Assembly (NCBI GenBank): GCA_041651995.1
Contig: JBAZID010000010.1
Coordinates: 1 to 64,000, forward strand
Origin: Sulfuricella sp.
Lineage (GTDB): Bacteria; Pseudomonadota; Gammaproteobacteria; Burkholderiales; Sulfuricellaceae
Reading direction: 5' to 3'
Length of the DNA stretch: 64,000 bases
How positions within the stretch are numbered: position 1 is the stretch's first letter; every line of letters starts with the position of its first letter. Positions 50,050 to 57,416 of the stretch are shown here, piece by piece. Below the pieces are notes generated by a model, which made no database searches, had not been told where the DNA came from, and was given only the letters and a program-made list of their open reading frames with translations. The position numbers and the translations under genes are program-made.

Positions 50050-51333
50050 ATGAAACGTAATATCAAGTGGCTGCTGATGGCGTGCGTGATGGTACTGGCA
50101 GCGCCAGTGCACGCCGCATTGACGATCGAAATCACCGGCGGGGCGGGCAACCAGATTCCCGTGGCCATCGTGCCGTTCGCGGCAGAAAACACGCAAGCGC
50201 AAAGCATCAGCGGCATTGTCGCAGCCGACCTGACGCGCAGCGGGCTGTTCCGGATGGTGGACACGGCGGGCGTTCAGCCCCAGCCGCACGATCCCGCCGA
50301 GGTGCGTTACCCGGACTGGAAAAGCCGCAATGCCGAGGCGCTGGTGATCGGCGGCATGACGCCGCGCCCGGACGGCAAGATCGACGTGCGTTTCCGCCTC
50401 ATGGACGTGGTCAAGCAAAGCCAGCTGGCCGGTTTCAGCTATACCATCGCGCCGGCGCAATTGCGCGCCACCGCGCACAAGATCGCCGACGTGATCTACG
50501 AGAAGCTTACCGGCGATGTCGGCGTGTTCAGCACCCAGATCGCTTACATCGTCAAGGAAGGCAAGCGCTTTGAGCTGCAGGTGGCGGATGCGGATGGCTA
50601 CGGCGCGCAGACCGTGATGGCGTCGCAGGAGCCCATTCTTTCACCGGCCTGGTCGCCGGATGGCGAAAAACTGGCCTATGTGTCGTTCGAGAAGAAAAAA
50701 CCGATTATTTACGTACAGGCGCTCAAAACCGGCGCCCGCCAGGCGCTGGCTTCGTTCAAAGGCAGCAACAGCGCGCCGGCCTGGTCGCCGGATGGCAGGA
50801 AACTTGCCATTGTCCTGACGCGCGATGGCCGTTCGCAGCTTTACCTGATCAACGCCGATGGTGGCAATCTGCAGCGCTGGAGCGACAGCGCGGGGATCGA
50901 TACCGAGCCGGACTTCTCGCCCGATGGCAAGTGGATCATCTTCACCTCCGACCGCGGCGGCAGCCCGCAGATTTACCGCATGCCGGCGGTCGGTGGCGCC
51001 GGGCAGCGCATTACCTTCGAAGGGAGTTATAATGTCTCGCCGCAATTCAGCCCCGACGGCAAGAGTTTCGTTTTCATCCAGCGCAACGGCGGGCAGTTCC
51101 ATGTCGCGGTGCAGGATTTTGCCACCGGCCAGGTGCAGGTGCTGACCGATACCCCGCAGGATGAGGCGCCCAGCTATGCGCCTAATGGTAAAATGGTCAT
51201 TTATGCCACGGAAATCAACCGCCGTGGCGTATTGGCGGCTGTTTCCAGCGATGGACGGGTGAAACAGCGGCTGTCGGTGCAGGCCGGAGATGTGCGTGAG
51301 CCGGCATGGGGTCCTTTGTTAAAAAATCAGTAA
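50050..51333 (+). CDS. tolB: Periplasmic TolB
   Basis: A 427-residue periplasmic protein with a signal peptide (residues 1-21, ending VHA) and a six-bladed beta-propeller built from repeats such as SPAWSPDGEKLAYVSFE and APAWSPDGRKLAIVLTRD. It binds Pal and TolA during outer-membrane constriction at division. It is preceded by AAGG and follows tolA by 13 bases. Confidence 0.96.
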   Translation: MKRNIKWLLMACVMVLAAPVHAALTIEITGGAGNQIPVAIVPFAAENTQAQSISGIVAADLTRSGLFRMVDTAGVQPQPHDPAEVRYPDWKSRNAEALVIGGMTPRPDGKIDVRFRLMDVVKQSQLAGFSYTIAPAQLRATAHKIADVIYEKLTGDVGVFSTQIAYIVKEGKRFELQVADADGYGAQTVMASQEPILSPAWSPDGEKLAYVSFEKKKPIIYVQALKTGARQALASFKGSNSAPAWSPDGRKLAIVLTRDGRSQLYLINADGGNLQRWSDSAGIDTEPDFSPDGKWIIFTSDRGGSPQIYRMPAVGGAGQRITFEGSYNVSPQFSPDGKSFVFIQRNGGQFHVAVQDFATGQVQVLTDTPQDEAPSYAPNGKMVIYATEINRRGVLAAVSSDGRVKQRLSVQAGDVREPAWGPLLKNQ

Positions 51334-51350
51334 ATTTTAGGGAGAATCAA

Positions 51351-51875
51351 ATGAACAAGTTGTTTTTGAGTGCAATTCTGCTGGGTATGTTGTCTGCTTG
51401 CGCCAGCACGAGCGACAAGGGTCAGGGCGCTGCTTCGGTTGAAGACAAGAGCCTGGGCCAGAAATCAGCAGGTGCTTCAACCCAGGGCGCCCAGCAGCAA
51501 GGCGTGGCAATGGACCCGCTCAAGGATCCCAGCAATATTCTTTCCAAGCGCAGTGTGTATTTCGATTACGACAGCTACAGCGTAAAGGGTGAGTACAAAC
51601 CCATGGTCGAAGCGCACGCCCAGTACCTGAAACAAAATAGTAAAGCCAAGGCCTTCGTGCAGGGCAATGCCGACGAGCGTGGCAGCCGCGAGTACAACCT
51701 GGCTCTGGGTCAGAAGCGTGCCGAGAGCGTCCGGAAAGTCATGAACGTGCTGGGCGTGTCCGACAGCCAGATCGAAACCGTCAGCTTCGGCGAGGAAAAG
51801 CCCAAGGCTGAAGGCCGCGATGAAGCTTCGTGGGCGCAGAATCGCCGTGCTGATATTGTTTATCAGGGCGAATAA
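51351..51875 (+). CDS. pal: Peptidoglycan-associated lipoprotein Pal
   Basis: A 174-residue outer-membrane lipoprotein. The lipobox LSAC places the acylated cysteine at residue 17. The OmpA-like peptidoglycan-binding domain (VYFDYDSYSVKGEY ... GNADERGSREYNLALGQKRAESV) occupies the C-terminal half. ATG 51351 follows GGGAG; the longer frame upstream overlaps tolB and is not used. Confidence 0.96.
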   Translation: MNKLFLSAILLGMLSACASTSDKGQGAASVEDKSLGQKSAGASTQGAQQQGVAMDPLKDPSNILSKRSVYFDYDSYSVKGEYKPMVEAHAQYLKQNSKAKAFVQGNADERGSREYNLALGQKRAESVRKVMNVLGVSDSQIETVSFGEEKPKAEGRDEASWAQNRRADIVYQGE

Positions 51876-51877
51876 GA

Positions 51878-52753
51878 ATGCGTAGGCTTGCGCTTCTTCC
51901 AGCCTTGCTGCTGTCGGGGGTGTGCCACGCCGGGCTGTTCACGGACGACGAGGCGCACCAGAAAATCAGCGATATGCAACTGCAGAATACCCAGCAGCAG
52001 AGCAAGCTGGAGACGCGCTTTGCCGGTCTGGAAAGCGCGCAGCGTGCTCAGGGCATGGAAATGCTGTCCCAGCTGGAAGCGCTGAAATCCGAGCTGGGCA
52101 AGCTGCGCGGCCAACTGGAAGTGCAGACGCACGACATTGAAGGCCTGCAGAAGCGCCAGCGCGATCTGTATGTCGACGTGGATACGCGTTTGCGCCAGCT
52201 GGAGAGCGCAGCAGCCACGGCGGCGGCTGCCGCGGCTGCGCCGCTGGAAGAAAGTCCGCCCAAGTCCGGCAAGGATAGTAAATCCGGCAAGGACAAAAAG
52301 TCGTCAGCCAAGGCAAATGCCGCGCCAGTAGCGGTTCCTGCTCCTGTGTCGGCACAGAAAACGGCTGAGGCTGATCCTGCTGAAGAGGCAAAAACCTACG
52401 ATGCAGCGTTCAACCAGTTCCGGGGCGGAAATTATCAGGGCGCCCTGACGGCTTTTCAGGCATTCAATCAGGCCTATCCGAAAAGCCCTCTGGCTCCCAG
52501 CGCCCAATACTGGATCGGCAACTCGTACTTCAACCTCAAGGATTTCAGGTCCGCGATCTCCAGCCAGCAGGAGTTGATCAGCCTGTACCCCAAGAGCCCC
52601 AAAGTGCCGGATGCGCTGCTGAACATGGCATCCAGTTATCAAGGCATGGGTGACGTGGGTACGGCGAAAAAGACACTGGAGGATGTGCTGGCCAGATTTC
52701 CGGTCAGTGATGCAGCCGACAAGGCAAAATATCGCCTCGAATCCATGAAGTAA
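51878..52753 (+). CDS. cpoB: Cell division coordinator CpoB (YbgF)
   Basis: A 291-residue periplasmic protein. A signal peptide (MRRLALLPALLLSGVCHA) is followed by a trimerising coiled coil (residues about 28-115), an Ala/Lys/Ser-rich linker and TPR repeats (YDAAFNQFRGGNYQGALTAF, SAQYWIGNSYFNLKDFRSAI). CpoB coordinates Tol-Pal with peptidoglycan synthesis. It starts two bases after pal. Confidence 0.92.
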   Translation: MRRLALLPALLLSGVCHAGLFTDDEAHQKISDMQLQNTQQQSKLETRFAGLESAQRAQGMEMLSQLEALKSELGKLRGQLEVQTHDIEGLQKRQRDLYVDVDTRLRQLESAAATAAAAAAAPLEESPPKSGKDSKSGKDKKSSAKANAAPVAVPAPVSAQKTAEADPAEEAKTYDAAFNQFRGGNYQGALTAFQAFNQAYPKSPLAPSAQYWIGNSYFNLKDFRSAISSQQELISLYPKSPKVPDALLNMASSYQGMGDVGTAKKTLEDVLARFPVSDAADKAKYRLESMK

Positions 52754-52783
52754 GGGCTCTTTATCGAGCCATAAACATCCCTC

Positions 52784-53419
52784 ATGCTGCGTATCAACGA
52801 GATTTTCTATTCCCTGCAGGGGGAGACCAGCCGTGCCGGGCTGCCCACGGTGTTCGTGCGCCTGACCGGCTGCCCCCTGCGCTGCGGCTATTGCGATACG
52901 GCCTATGCCTTCACTGAAGGCGTGGCCATGGATATTCCCGCCATCCTCGAGCAAGTGGCAGCTTACGCGCCGCGTTATGTCACCGTGACCGGCGGCGAGC
53001 CGCTGGCGCAGAAGGAATGCCCGGCATTGCTCGCTGCCTTGTGCGACGCAGGCTACTCGGTTTCGCTGGAAACCAGCGGTGCGCTGGACATTTCCCGGGT
53101 GGATCCGCGCGTCTCGCGCATCGTGGATATCAAGACGCCTGGCTCGGGCGAAATGGAAAAAAACCGCTGGGCCAACCTGGCCTTGCTGACCCCGCATGAC
53201 GAGCTCAAGTTCGTGATCTGCGATGCAGCGGATTACGAATGGGCGCGGCGGCAGATGCAGGAACAGCAGCTCGTCGCCAGATGCCCGGTGCTGTTCTCCC
53301 CCGTGGCAGGGAAGCTTGACCCGTCCCCGCTGGCCGACTGGATCCTGCGCGATCGCCTCGACGTGCGCTTCCAGCTCCAGTTGCACAAGCTGCTGTGGCG
53401 CGAGGACCGGGGGCGATGA
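52784..53419 (+). CDS. queE: 7-carboxy-7-deazaguanine synthase QueE
   Basis: A 211-residue radical SAM enzyme for queuosine/preQ0 synthesis. The cluster motif is C-x3-C-x2-C at Cys30, Cys34 and Cys37 in TGCPLRCGYCDTAY, and VTVTGGEPLAQ follows near residue 66. It sits 30 bases after cpoB, and its TGA overlaps the queC ATG, so the two pathway enzymes are made together. Confidence 0.95.
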   Translation: MLRINEIFYSLQGETSRAGLPTVFVRLTGCPLRCGYCDTAYAFTEGVAMDIPAILEQVAAYAPRYVTVTGGEPLAQKECPALLAALCDAGYSVSLETSGALDISRVDPRVSRIVDIKTPGSGEMEKNRWANLALLTPHDELKFVICDAADYEWARRQMQEQQLVARCPVLFSPVAGKLDPSPLADWILRDRLDVRFQLQLHKLLWREDRGR

Positions 53420-54153
53420 CCCCGGCAGTGAAAAGCGCCGTCGTCCTGCTTTCCGGCGGTCTGGATTCCGCGACCACGCTGGCCATTGCCCGCAGCGAGG
53501 GGTTCGAGTGCCATTGCCTGAGTCTAGATTATGGCCAGCGTCATCGTTCCGAACTGCAAGCGGCTGAACGGGTGGCCAGCAGCCTGGGCGCCGCAGCGCA
53601 GCGCACGCTCAAGCTGGACCTGACGCTGTTTGGCGGCTCTGCGCTCACGGATGCGTCGATTGCCGTGCCGGTAACCCCTCTCCCCAACCCTCTCCCGCAA
53701 GGGGGAGAGGGGGCAAGCGTGAAGAGCGATCATCTGATCGCGGGCATCCCTGTCACCTATGTGCCGGCGCGCAACACCATCATGCTATCCCTGGCCCTGG
53801 CCTGGGCGGAAGTGCTGGGGGCGCGGGATATCTTCATCGGCGCCAATGCGGTGGACTATTCCGGCTACCCGGATTGCCGTCCGGAATATATCCGTGCTTT
53901 TCAGGGCATGGCCAACCTGGCCACACGGGCTGCCATTGAAGGCGAGCCCACCACTATTCACGCGCCCCTGATCGCACTCACAAAAGCCGGGATCATTCGC
54001 CAGGGTGTTGCTCTTGGCGTGGATTATGCGCTGACAGTTTCCTGTTATCAGGCTGACGAACAGGGGCGCGCATGTGGCCGATGCGAATCCTGCCGTTTGA
54101 GAAAGCTCGGATTCGAGCAGGCTGGCGTACCGGATCCCACCCCTTATCTTTGA
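53416..54153 (+). CDS. queC: 7-cyano-7-deazaguanine synthase QueC
   Basis: A 245-residue PP-loop enzyme converting CDG to preQ0. SGGLDS (residues 13-18) is the ATP loop and Cys210, 220, 223 and 226 form the zinc site. Residues about 87-100 (PLPNPLPQGGEGAS) are encoded by a palindromic repeat inserted in frame, in a region that is a variable loop. E. coli QueC is 231 residues, so the excess matches the insert. The start at ATG 53416 overlaps queE. Confidence 0.94.
   Translation: MTPAVKSAVVLLSGGLDSATTLAIARSEGFECHCLSLDYGQRHRSELQAAERVASSLGAAAQRTLKLDLTLFGGSALTDASIAVPVTPLPNPLPQGGEGASVKSDHLIAGIPVTYVPARNTIMLSLALAWAEVLGARDIFIGANAVDYSGYPDCRPEYIRAFQGMANLATRAAIEGEPTTIHAPLIALTKAGIIRQGVALGVDYALTVSCYQADEQGRACGRCESCRLRKLGFEQAGVPDPTPYL
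53675..53714. repeat. In-frame palindromic repeat inside queC
   Basis: CCCCTCTCCCCAACCCTCTC ... GGGGGAGAGGGGGCA forms a 40-base hairpin within queC. It encodes a proline/glycine-rich loop and keeps the frame. The family is widespread in proteobacterial intergenic regions and is related to the cbbO element. Confidence 0.8.
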
Positions 54154-54217
54154 CCTCTCCCGTCTGGTATTAAAGTACTAAGTATCGAATTAAATTGCAC
54201 TTTTTCATGAATCCAGA

Positions 54218-54245
54218 TTGTTCTTTGCGGCAATTCGATTACAAT
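54218..54245 (+). promoter_or_regulatory. Putative promoter of tsuA
   Basis: TTGTTC (54218-54223) and TACAAT (54240-54245) lie 16 bases apart, 50 bases ahead of the transporter start. It is the best sigma-70-like pair in the 141-base gap after queC. Weak evidence. Confidence 0.4.
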
Positions 54246-54294
54246 CTGGGCTTGGTTTGGAACTTGTGTTCCAGCATCGGAGAGGGAATCAAGA

Positions 54295-55479
54295 ATGATT
54301 TATGAAAGTTTCGCACCCGCCCAGTCTTTTTTTCTCTGGGCAACCTTCGGAATTGCCCTGGTCATGGGCGCCCTGGTCAACAAGACCAATTTCTGCACCA
54401 TGGGCGCGGTTTCGGACTGGGTCAACATGGGCGACACCGGCCGTTTGCGCGCCTGGCTCCTCGCCATCGCGGTGGCGATGCTGGGCGTGGTGGCGCTGGA
54501 AGCCAACGGGCTGGTCAATGCGGATGCCGCCTTCCCGCCCTATCGCGCGAATCAGCTGGTGTGGGCTGAAAACCTGCTGGGTGGCCTGCTGTTCGGCGTT
54601 GGCATGACCCTGGCTTCGGGCTGCGGCAACAAATGCCTGATTCGCATCGGCGGCGGCAACCTGAAATCCATCATGGTGTTTGCCATCATCGCGGTGATCG
54701 CCTATTACATGACCAACCCCTTCCCGGATTCAGACAAAACCCTGTTCACGGTACTGTTCTATGACTGGATTCGCCCCCTGGCTGTGACGTTGCAGACCAA
54801 ACAGGATCTGGGTTCGGTGCTCGCCGGCCCGGAAAAGGCAGCCTCTGCACGGCTGATAATCGGCGGCATTCTGGCTGTGGTCCTGATCGCCTTCGCATTC
54901 AAGTCAGAAGATTTCCGCACCAGCCTCGACAATATTCTCGGCGGCCTGGTGGTCGGCCTGGCAGTCCTGGCTGCCTGGTATGTCACCAGCAACGTGATGG
55001 TGAGCGCGGATGGGCAGAACTACTCGCTGCAGAATTTCGTGGCCGAACAGTGGGACATGTTTGCCGCACCGGCAGACGTCAAACCGGCCGATAGCCGTCC
55101 GCTGTCTCCGCAGTCCTTCACCTTCATCAATCCCATGGGGCAGACCTTTGGCTATGCGCTCAGCGGCTTCAAGGCAGTTTCCATGACCTTCGGGCTGATG
55201 GCAGTGGCGGGCGTGATCCTCGGCTCCCTGCTGTGGTCCCTGGTCAGCCGCAGCTTCCGCATTGAATGGTTCGCCTCGTTCCAGGATTTCGTCAATCACT
55301 TCATCGGCGCCGTGCTGATGGGCTTCGGCGGCGTGCTGGCCATGGGCTGTACCATCGGTCAGGCCGTAACCGGCGTTTCCACGCTGGCGATCGGCTCTTT
55401 CATCACTTTTATTGCCATCGTGGCCGGCAGCGCAGGCATGATGAAATATCAGTACTGGAAGATGATGCGGGAAGCCTGA
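54295..55479 (+). CDS. tsuA: YeeE/YedE-family thiosulfate transporter (TsuA-like)
   Basis: A 394-residue inner-membrane protein with about nine or more hydrophobic segments. Conserved cysteines lie in NFCTMG (Cys34), SGCGNKC (Cys110, Cys114) and MGCTIGQ (Cys352), the pattern used to pass thiosulfate through TsuA. Import of thiosulfate would fit a sulfur-oxidising autotroph. The GAGAGGG site precedes ATG 54295. tusA-type genes are not adjacent. The exact substrate is inferred. Confidence 0.82.
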   Translation: MIYESFAPAQSFFLWATFGIALVMGALVNKTNFCTMGAVSDWVNMGDTGRLRAWLLAIAVAMLGVVALEANGLVNADAAFPPYRANQLVWAENLLGGLLFGVGMTLASGCGNKCLIRIGGGNLKSIMVFAIIAVIAYYMTNPFPDSDKTLFTVLFYDWIRPLAVTLQTKQDLGSVLAGPEKAASARLIIGGILAVVLIAFAFKSEDFRTSLDNILGGLVVGLAVLAAWYVTSNVMVSADGQNYSLQNFVAEQWDMFAAPADVKPADSRPLSPQSFTFINPMGQTFGYALSGFKAVSMTFGLMAVAGVILGSLLWSLVSRSFRIEWFASFQDFVNHFIGAVLMGFGGVLAMGCTIGQAVTGVSTLAIGSFITFIAIVAGSAGMMKYQYWKMMREA

Positions 55480-55497
55480 TTCTGGCTTGAATTCATG

Positions 55498-55573
55498 GTC
55501 ATTGCGAGCGTAGCGAAGCAATCTGTAATCTGTTGATGCTGGGTCGAGATTGCTTCGCTACGCTCGCAATGAC
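55498..55573. repeat. Perfect 27-bp inverted repeat between tsuA and ispH
   Basis: GTCATTGCGAGCGTAGCGAA... (55498-55524) and its exact reverse complement (55547-55573) flank a 22-base loop. The CATTGCGAGCG...AAGCAATC unit is a widespread interspersed repeat. Lying between convergent genes, the hairpin could terminate or protect transcripts from both sides. Confidence 0.85.
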
Positions 55574-55579
55574 AGGCTG

Positions 55580-56506
55580 CTAGCTTTCCTGCAGCGCCTT
55601 GGGGAGCGGAAACGAAATATTTTCCGCCTTTCCTTCCAGTTCCACGGCTTTCCCGCCGCCTAGTTGTTCCAGTCTGGCAATCACTTCGCGCACCAACACC
55701 TCCGGGGCGGAAGCGCCGGCCGTCACGCCGATTCTGGTTTTTCCCTGCAGCCATTCGGCTTTCAGCTGGCTGGCGTTATCCACCATATAGGCTGCGGCGC
55801 CGTGGTTTTGCGCCACTTCGCGCAGGCGGTTCGAATTGGAGCTGTTGGGCGAGCCCACCACGATCACCACCTCGCTCTGGCCGGCCAGGATTTTTACCGC
55901 ATCCTGGCGGTTCTGCGTGGCGTAGCAGATATCGTCCTTCTTCGGCCCGGTGATAGTGGGGAAGCGCTCTTTCAGGGCGCTGATGATGGTGCTGGCGTCA
56001 TCCACCGAGAGCGTGGTCTGGGTGACGTAGGACAGGTTGCCCTCGTCCTTTACCGCCAGCGTGGCTACGTCTTCCGGTCTTTCCACCAGGTACATGCCGC
56101 CTTCCGCCTGGCCCATGGTGCCTTCCACTTCGGGATGGCCCTTGTGGCCGATCATGACGATTTCCTTGTCATGCTGCCGCATCTTGCTGACTTCAACGTG
56201 CACCTTGGTGACCAGGGGGCAGGTGGCGTCGAACACCTGCAAGCCGCGCGCTTCGGCTTCCTTGCGGACCGCTTGCGATACGCCGTGGGCGCTGAAAATC
56301 AGGGTGCTGCCAGGCGGCACTTCGTCCAGATCCTCGATGAAAATCGCGCCCTTGGCGCGCAGATTGTCCACCACGAACTTGTTGTGCACGACTTCGTGGC
56401 GCACGTAAATGGGCGCGCCGAAGCGCTCCAGGGCGCGCTCGACGATGGCGATGGCGCGATCCACACCGGCGCAGAAACCACGGGGATTGGCGAGCAGGAT
56501 TTCCAT
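55580..56506 (-). CDS. ispH: 4-hydroxy-3-methylbut-2-enyl diphosphate reductase
   Basis: A 308-residue [4Fe-4S] enzyme, last step of the MEP isoprenoid pathway. The three cluster cysteines are Cys12 (NPRGFCAGVDRAI), Cys96 (DATCPLVTKVH) and Cys194 (DDICYATQNRQ). It is the last gene of ribF-ileS-lspA-fkpB-ispH on the minus strand, and its ATG overlaps the fkpB stop by one base. Confidence 0.96.
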   Translation of the reverse strand: MEILLANPRGFCAGVDRAIAIVERALERFGAPIYVRHEVVHNKFVVDNLRAKGAIFIEDLDEVPPGSTLIFSAHGVSQAVRKEAEARGLQVFDATCPLVTKVHVEVSKMRQHDKEIVMIGHKGHPEVEGTMGQAEGGMYLVERPEDVATLAVKDEGNLSYVTQTTLSVDDASTIISALKERFPTITGPKKDDICYATQNRQDAVKILAGQSEVVIVVGSPNSSNSNRLREVAQNHGAAAYMVDNASQLKAEWLQGKTRIGVTAGASAPEVLVREVIARLEQLGGGKAVELEGKAENISFPLPKALQES

Positions 56507-56943
56507 TATGATTCCAGTATCTCGATGATCTTGACTTCGAAATTGACCGTGCAGCCGCTCAGGGGGTGGTTGAAATCCACCGTGGCATGGGTCTTGGTCT
56601 TGCTGATGATCTGCCCCGGCAGGGTGTCGCCCTCGGGCAGGGTGAATTCGATCAGGCTGCCGGTTTCGAATTCCTCGTCGGGGAAGGCGTCCAGCGGCAG
56701 TTCCATCACCTGTTCCGGATCATGGGGGCCGAAGGCCTGTTCCGCTTCCAGCTTGAAGGTATAACGCCGGCCGACTTCGAGATCGATCAGGCAGGATTCC
56801 ATGTTGGGCTCGATTTCGCCGTTGCCCAGCGTCAGGGTGACCGGTTCCTCGTCGTCGAAGGTGTTGATGGCCTCGGCGCCATCGTCCGAGAACAGGCGGT
56901 AGTGCAGGGCGACCTTGTCGCCCCAGAGTGCAGTCTGGGTCAT
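56506..56943 (-). CDS. fkpB: FKBP-type peptidyl-prolyl isomerase (SlpA/FkpB)
   Basis: A 145-residue cytoplasmic FKBP with an IF-domain insertion, of the SlyD-like FkpB (SlpA) group. KVALHYRLFSDDGAEAINTF, the NGEIEPNMESCLIDLEVGRR strand-helix and EQAFGPHDPEQVMELP are characteristic. It overlaps lspA by four bases and precedes ispH, an order shared with E. coli. Confidence 0.92.
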   Translation of the reverse strand: MTQTALWGDKVALHYRLFSDDGAEAINTFDDEEPVTLTLGNGEIEPNMESCLIDLEVGRRYTFKLEAEQAFGPHDPEQVMELPLDAFPDEEFETGSLIEFTLPEGDTLPGQIISKTKTHATVDFNHPLSGCTVNFEVKIIEILES

Positions 56944-57416
56944 GCTTTCTTGCCTCCGGGCTTGCGCAGGCCGTCCATTATCAGCAGCATCACGCCGCCG
57001 GTAATGGCCATGTCCGCCACGTTGAAGGCCGGCCAGTGGGTGCTGCTATAAAAGAAATCCAGGAAATCCACCACGTAGCCCCAGCGGATGCGGTCGATCA
57101 GGTTGCCCAGCGCGCCGCCCAGCACCAGGCTGAGGGCGAGGCTGAAGAGGGTTTCCCGGTGGTGTTTCCTGAGCAGATTGAGGATCACGGCTGCGGCAAT
57201 GCTGGCCACGGTGATGAAGAACAGGCGCTGCCAGCCGCCAGCCCCGGCGAGAAAGCTGAATGCCGCGCCGCTGTTATGCGCCCGCACCAGGTTGAAATAG
57301 GACGTGAGCGGCAGGCTGTCGCCATAACTGAAGGCCTGCACCACCCAGTGCTTGGTCAACTGGTCAAGTGCGATGATCGCCGCGCTGTAGAACAGCCACA
57401 GGCGCCAATCACGCAT
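56940..57416 (-). CDS. lspA: Lipoprotein signal peptidase
   Basis: A 158-residue inner-membrane aspartic protease (signal peptidase II) with four transmembrane helices. The catalytic pair is Asp108 in GGALGNLIDR and Asp117 in WGYVVDFLD. ATG 57416 (MRDWRLWLFYSAAIIALDQLTK) is the family start; upstream codons belong to ileS. It would process lipoproteins such as Pal. Confidence 0.95.
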   Translation of the reverse strand: MRDWRLWLFYSAAIIALDQLTKHWVVQAFSYGDSLPLTSYFNLVRAHNSGAAFSFLAGAGGWQRLFFITVASIAAAVILNLLRKHHRETLFSLALSLVLGGALGNLIDRIRWGYVVDFLDFFYSSTHWPAFNVADMAITGGVMLLIMDGLRKPGGKKA

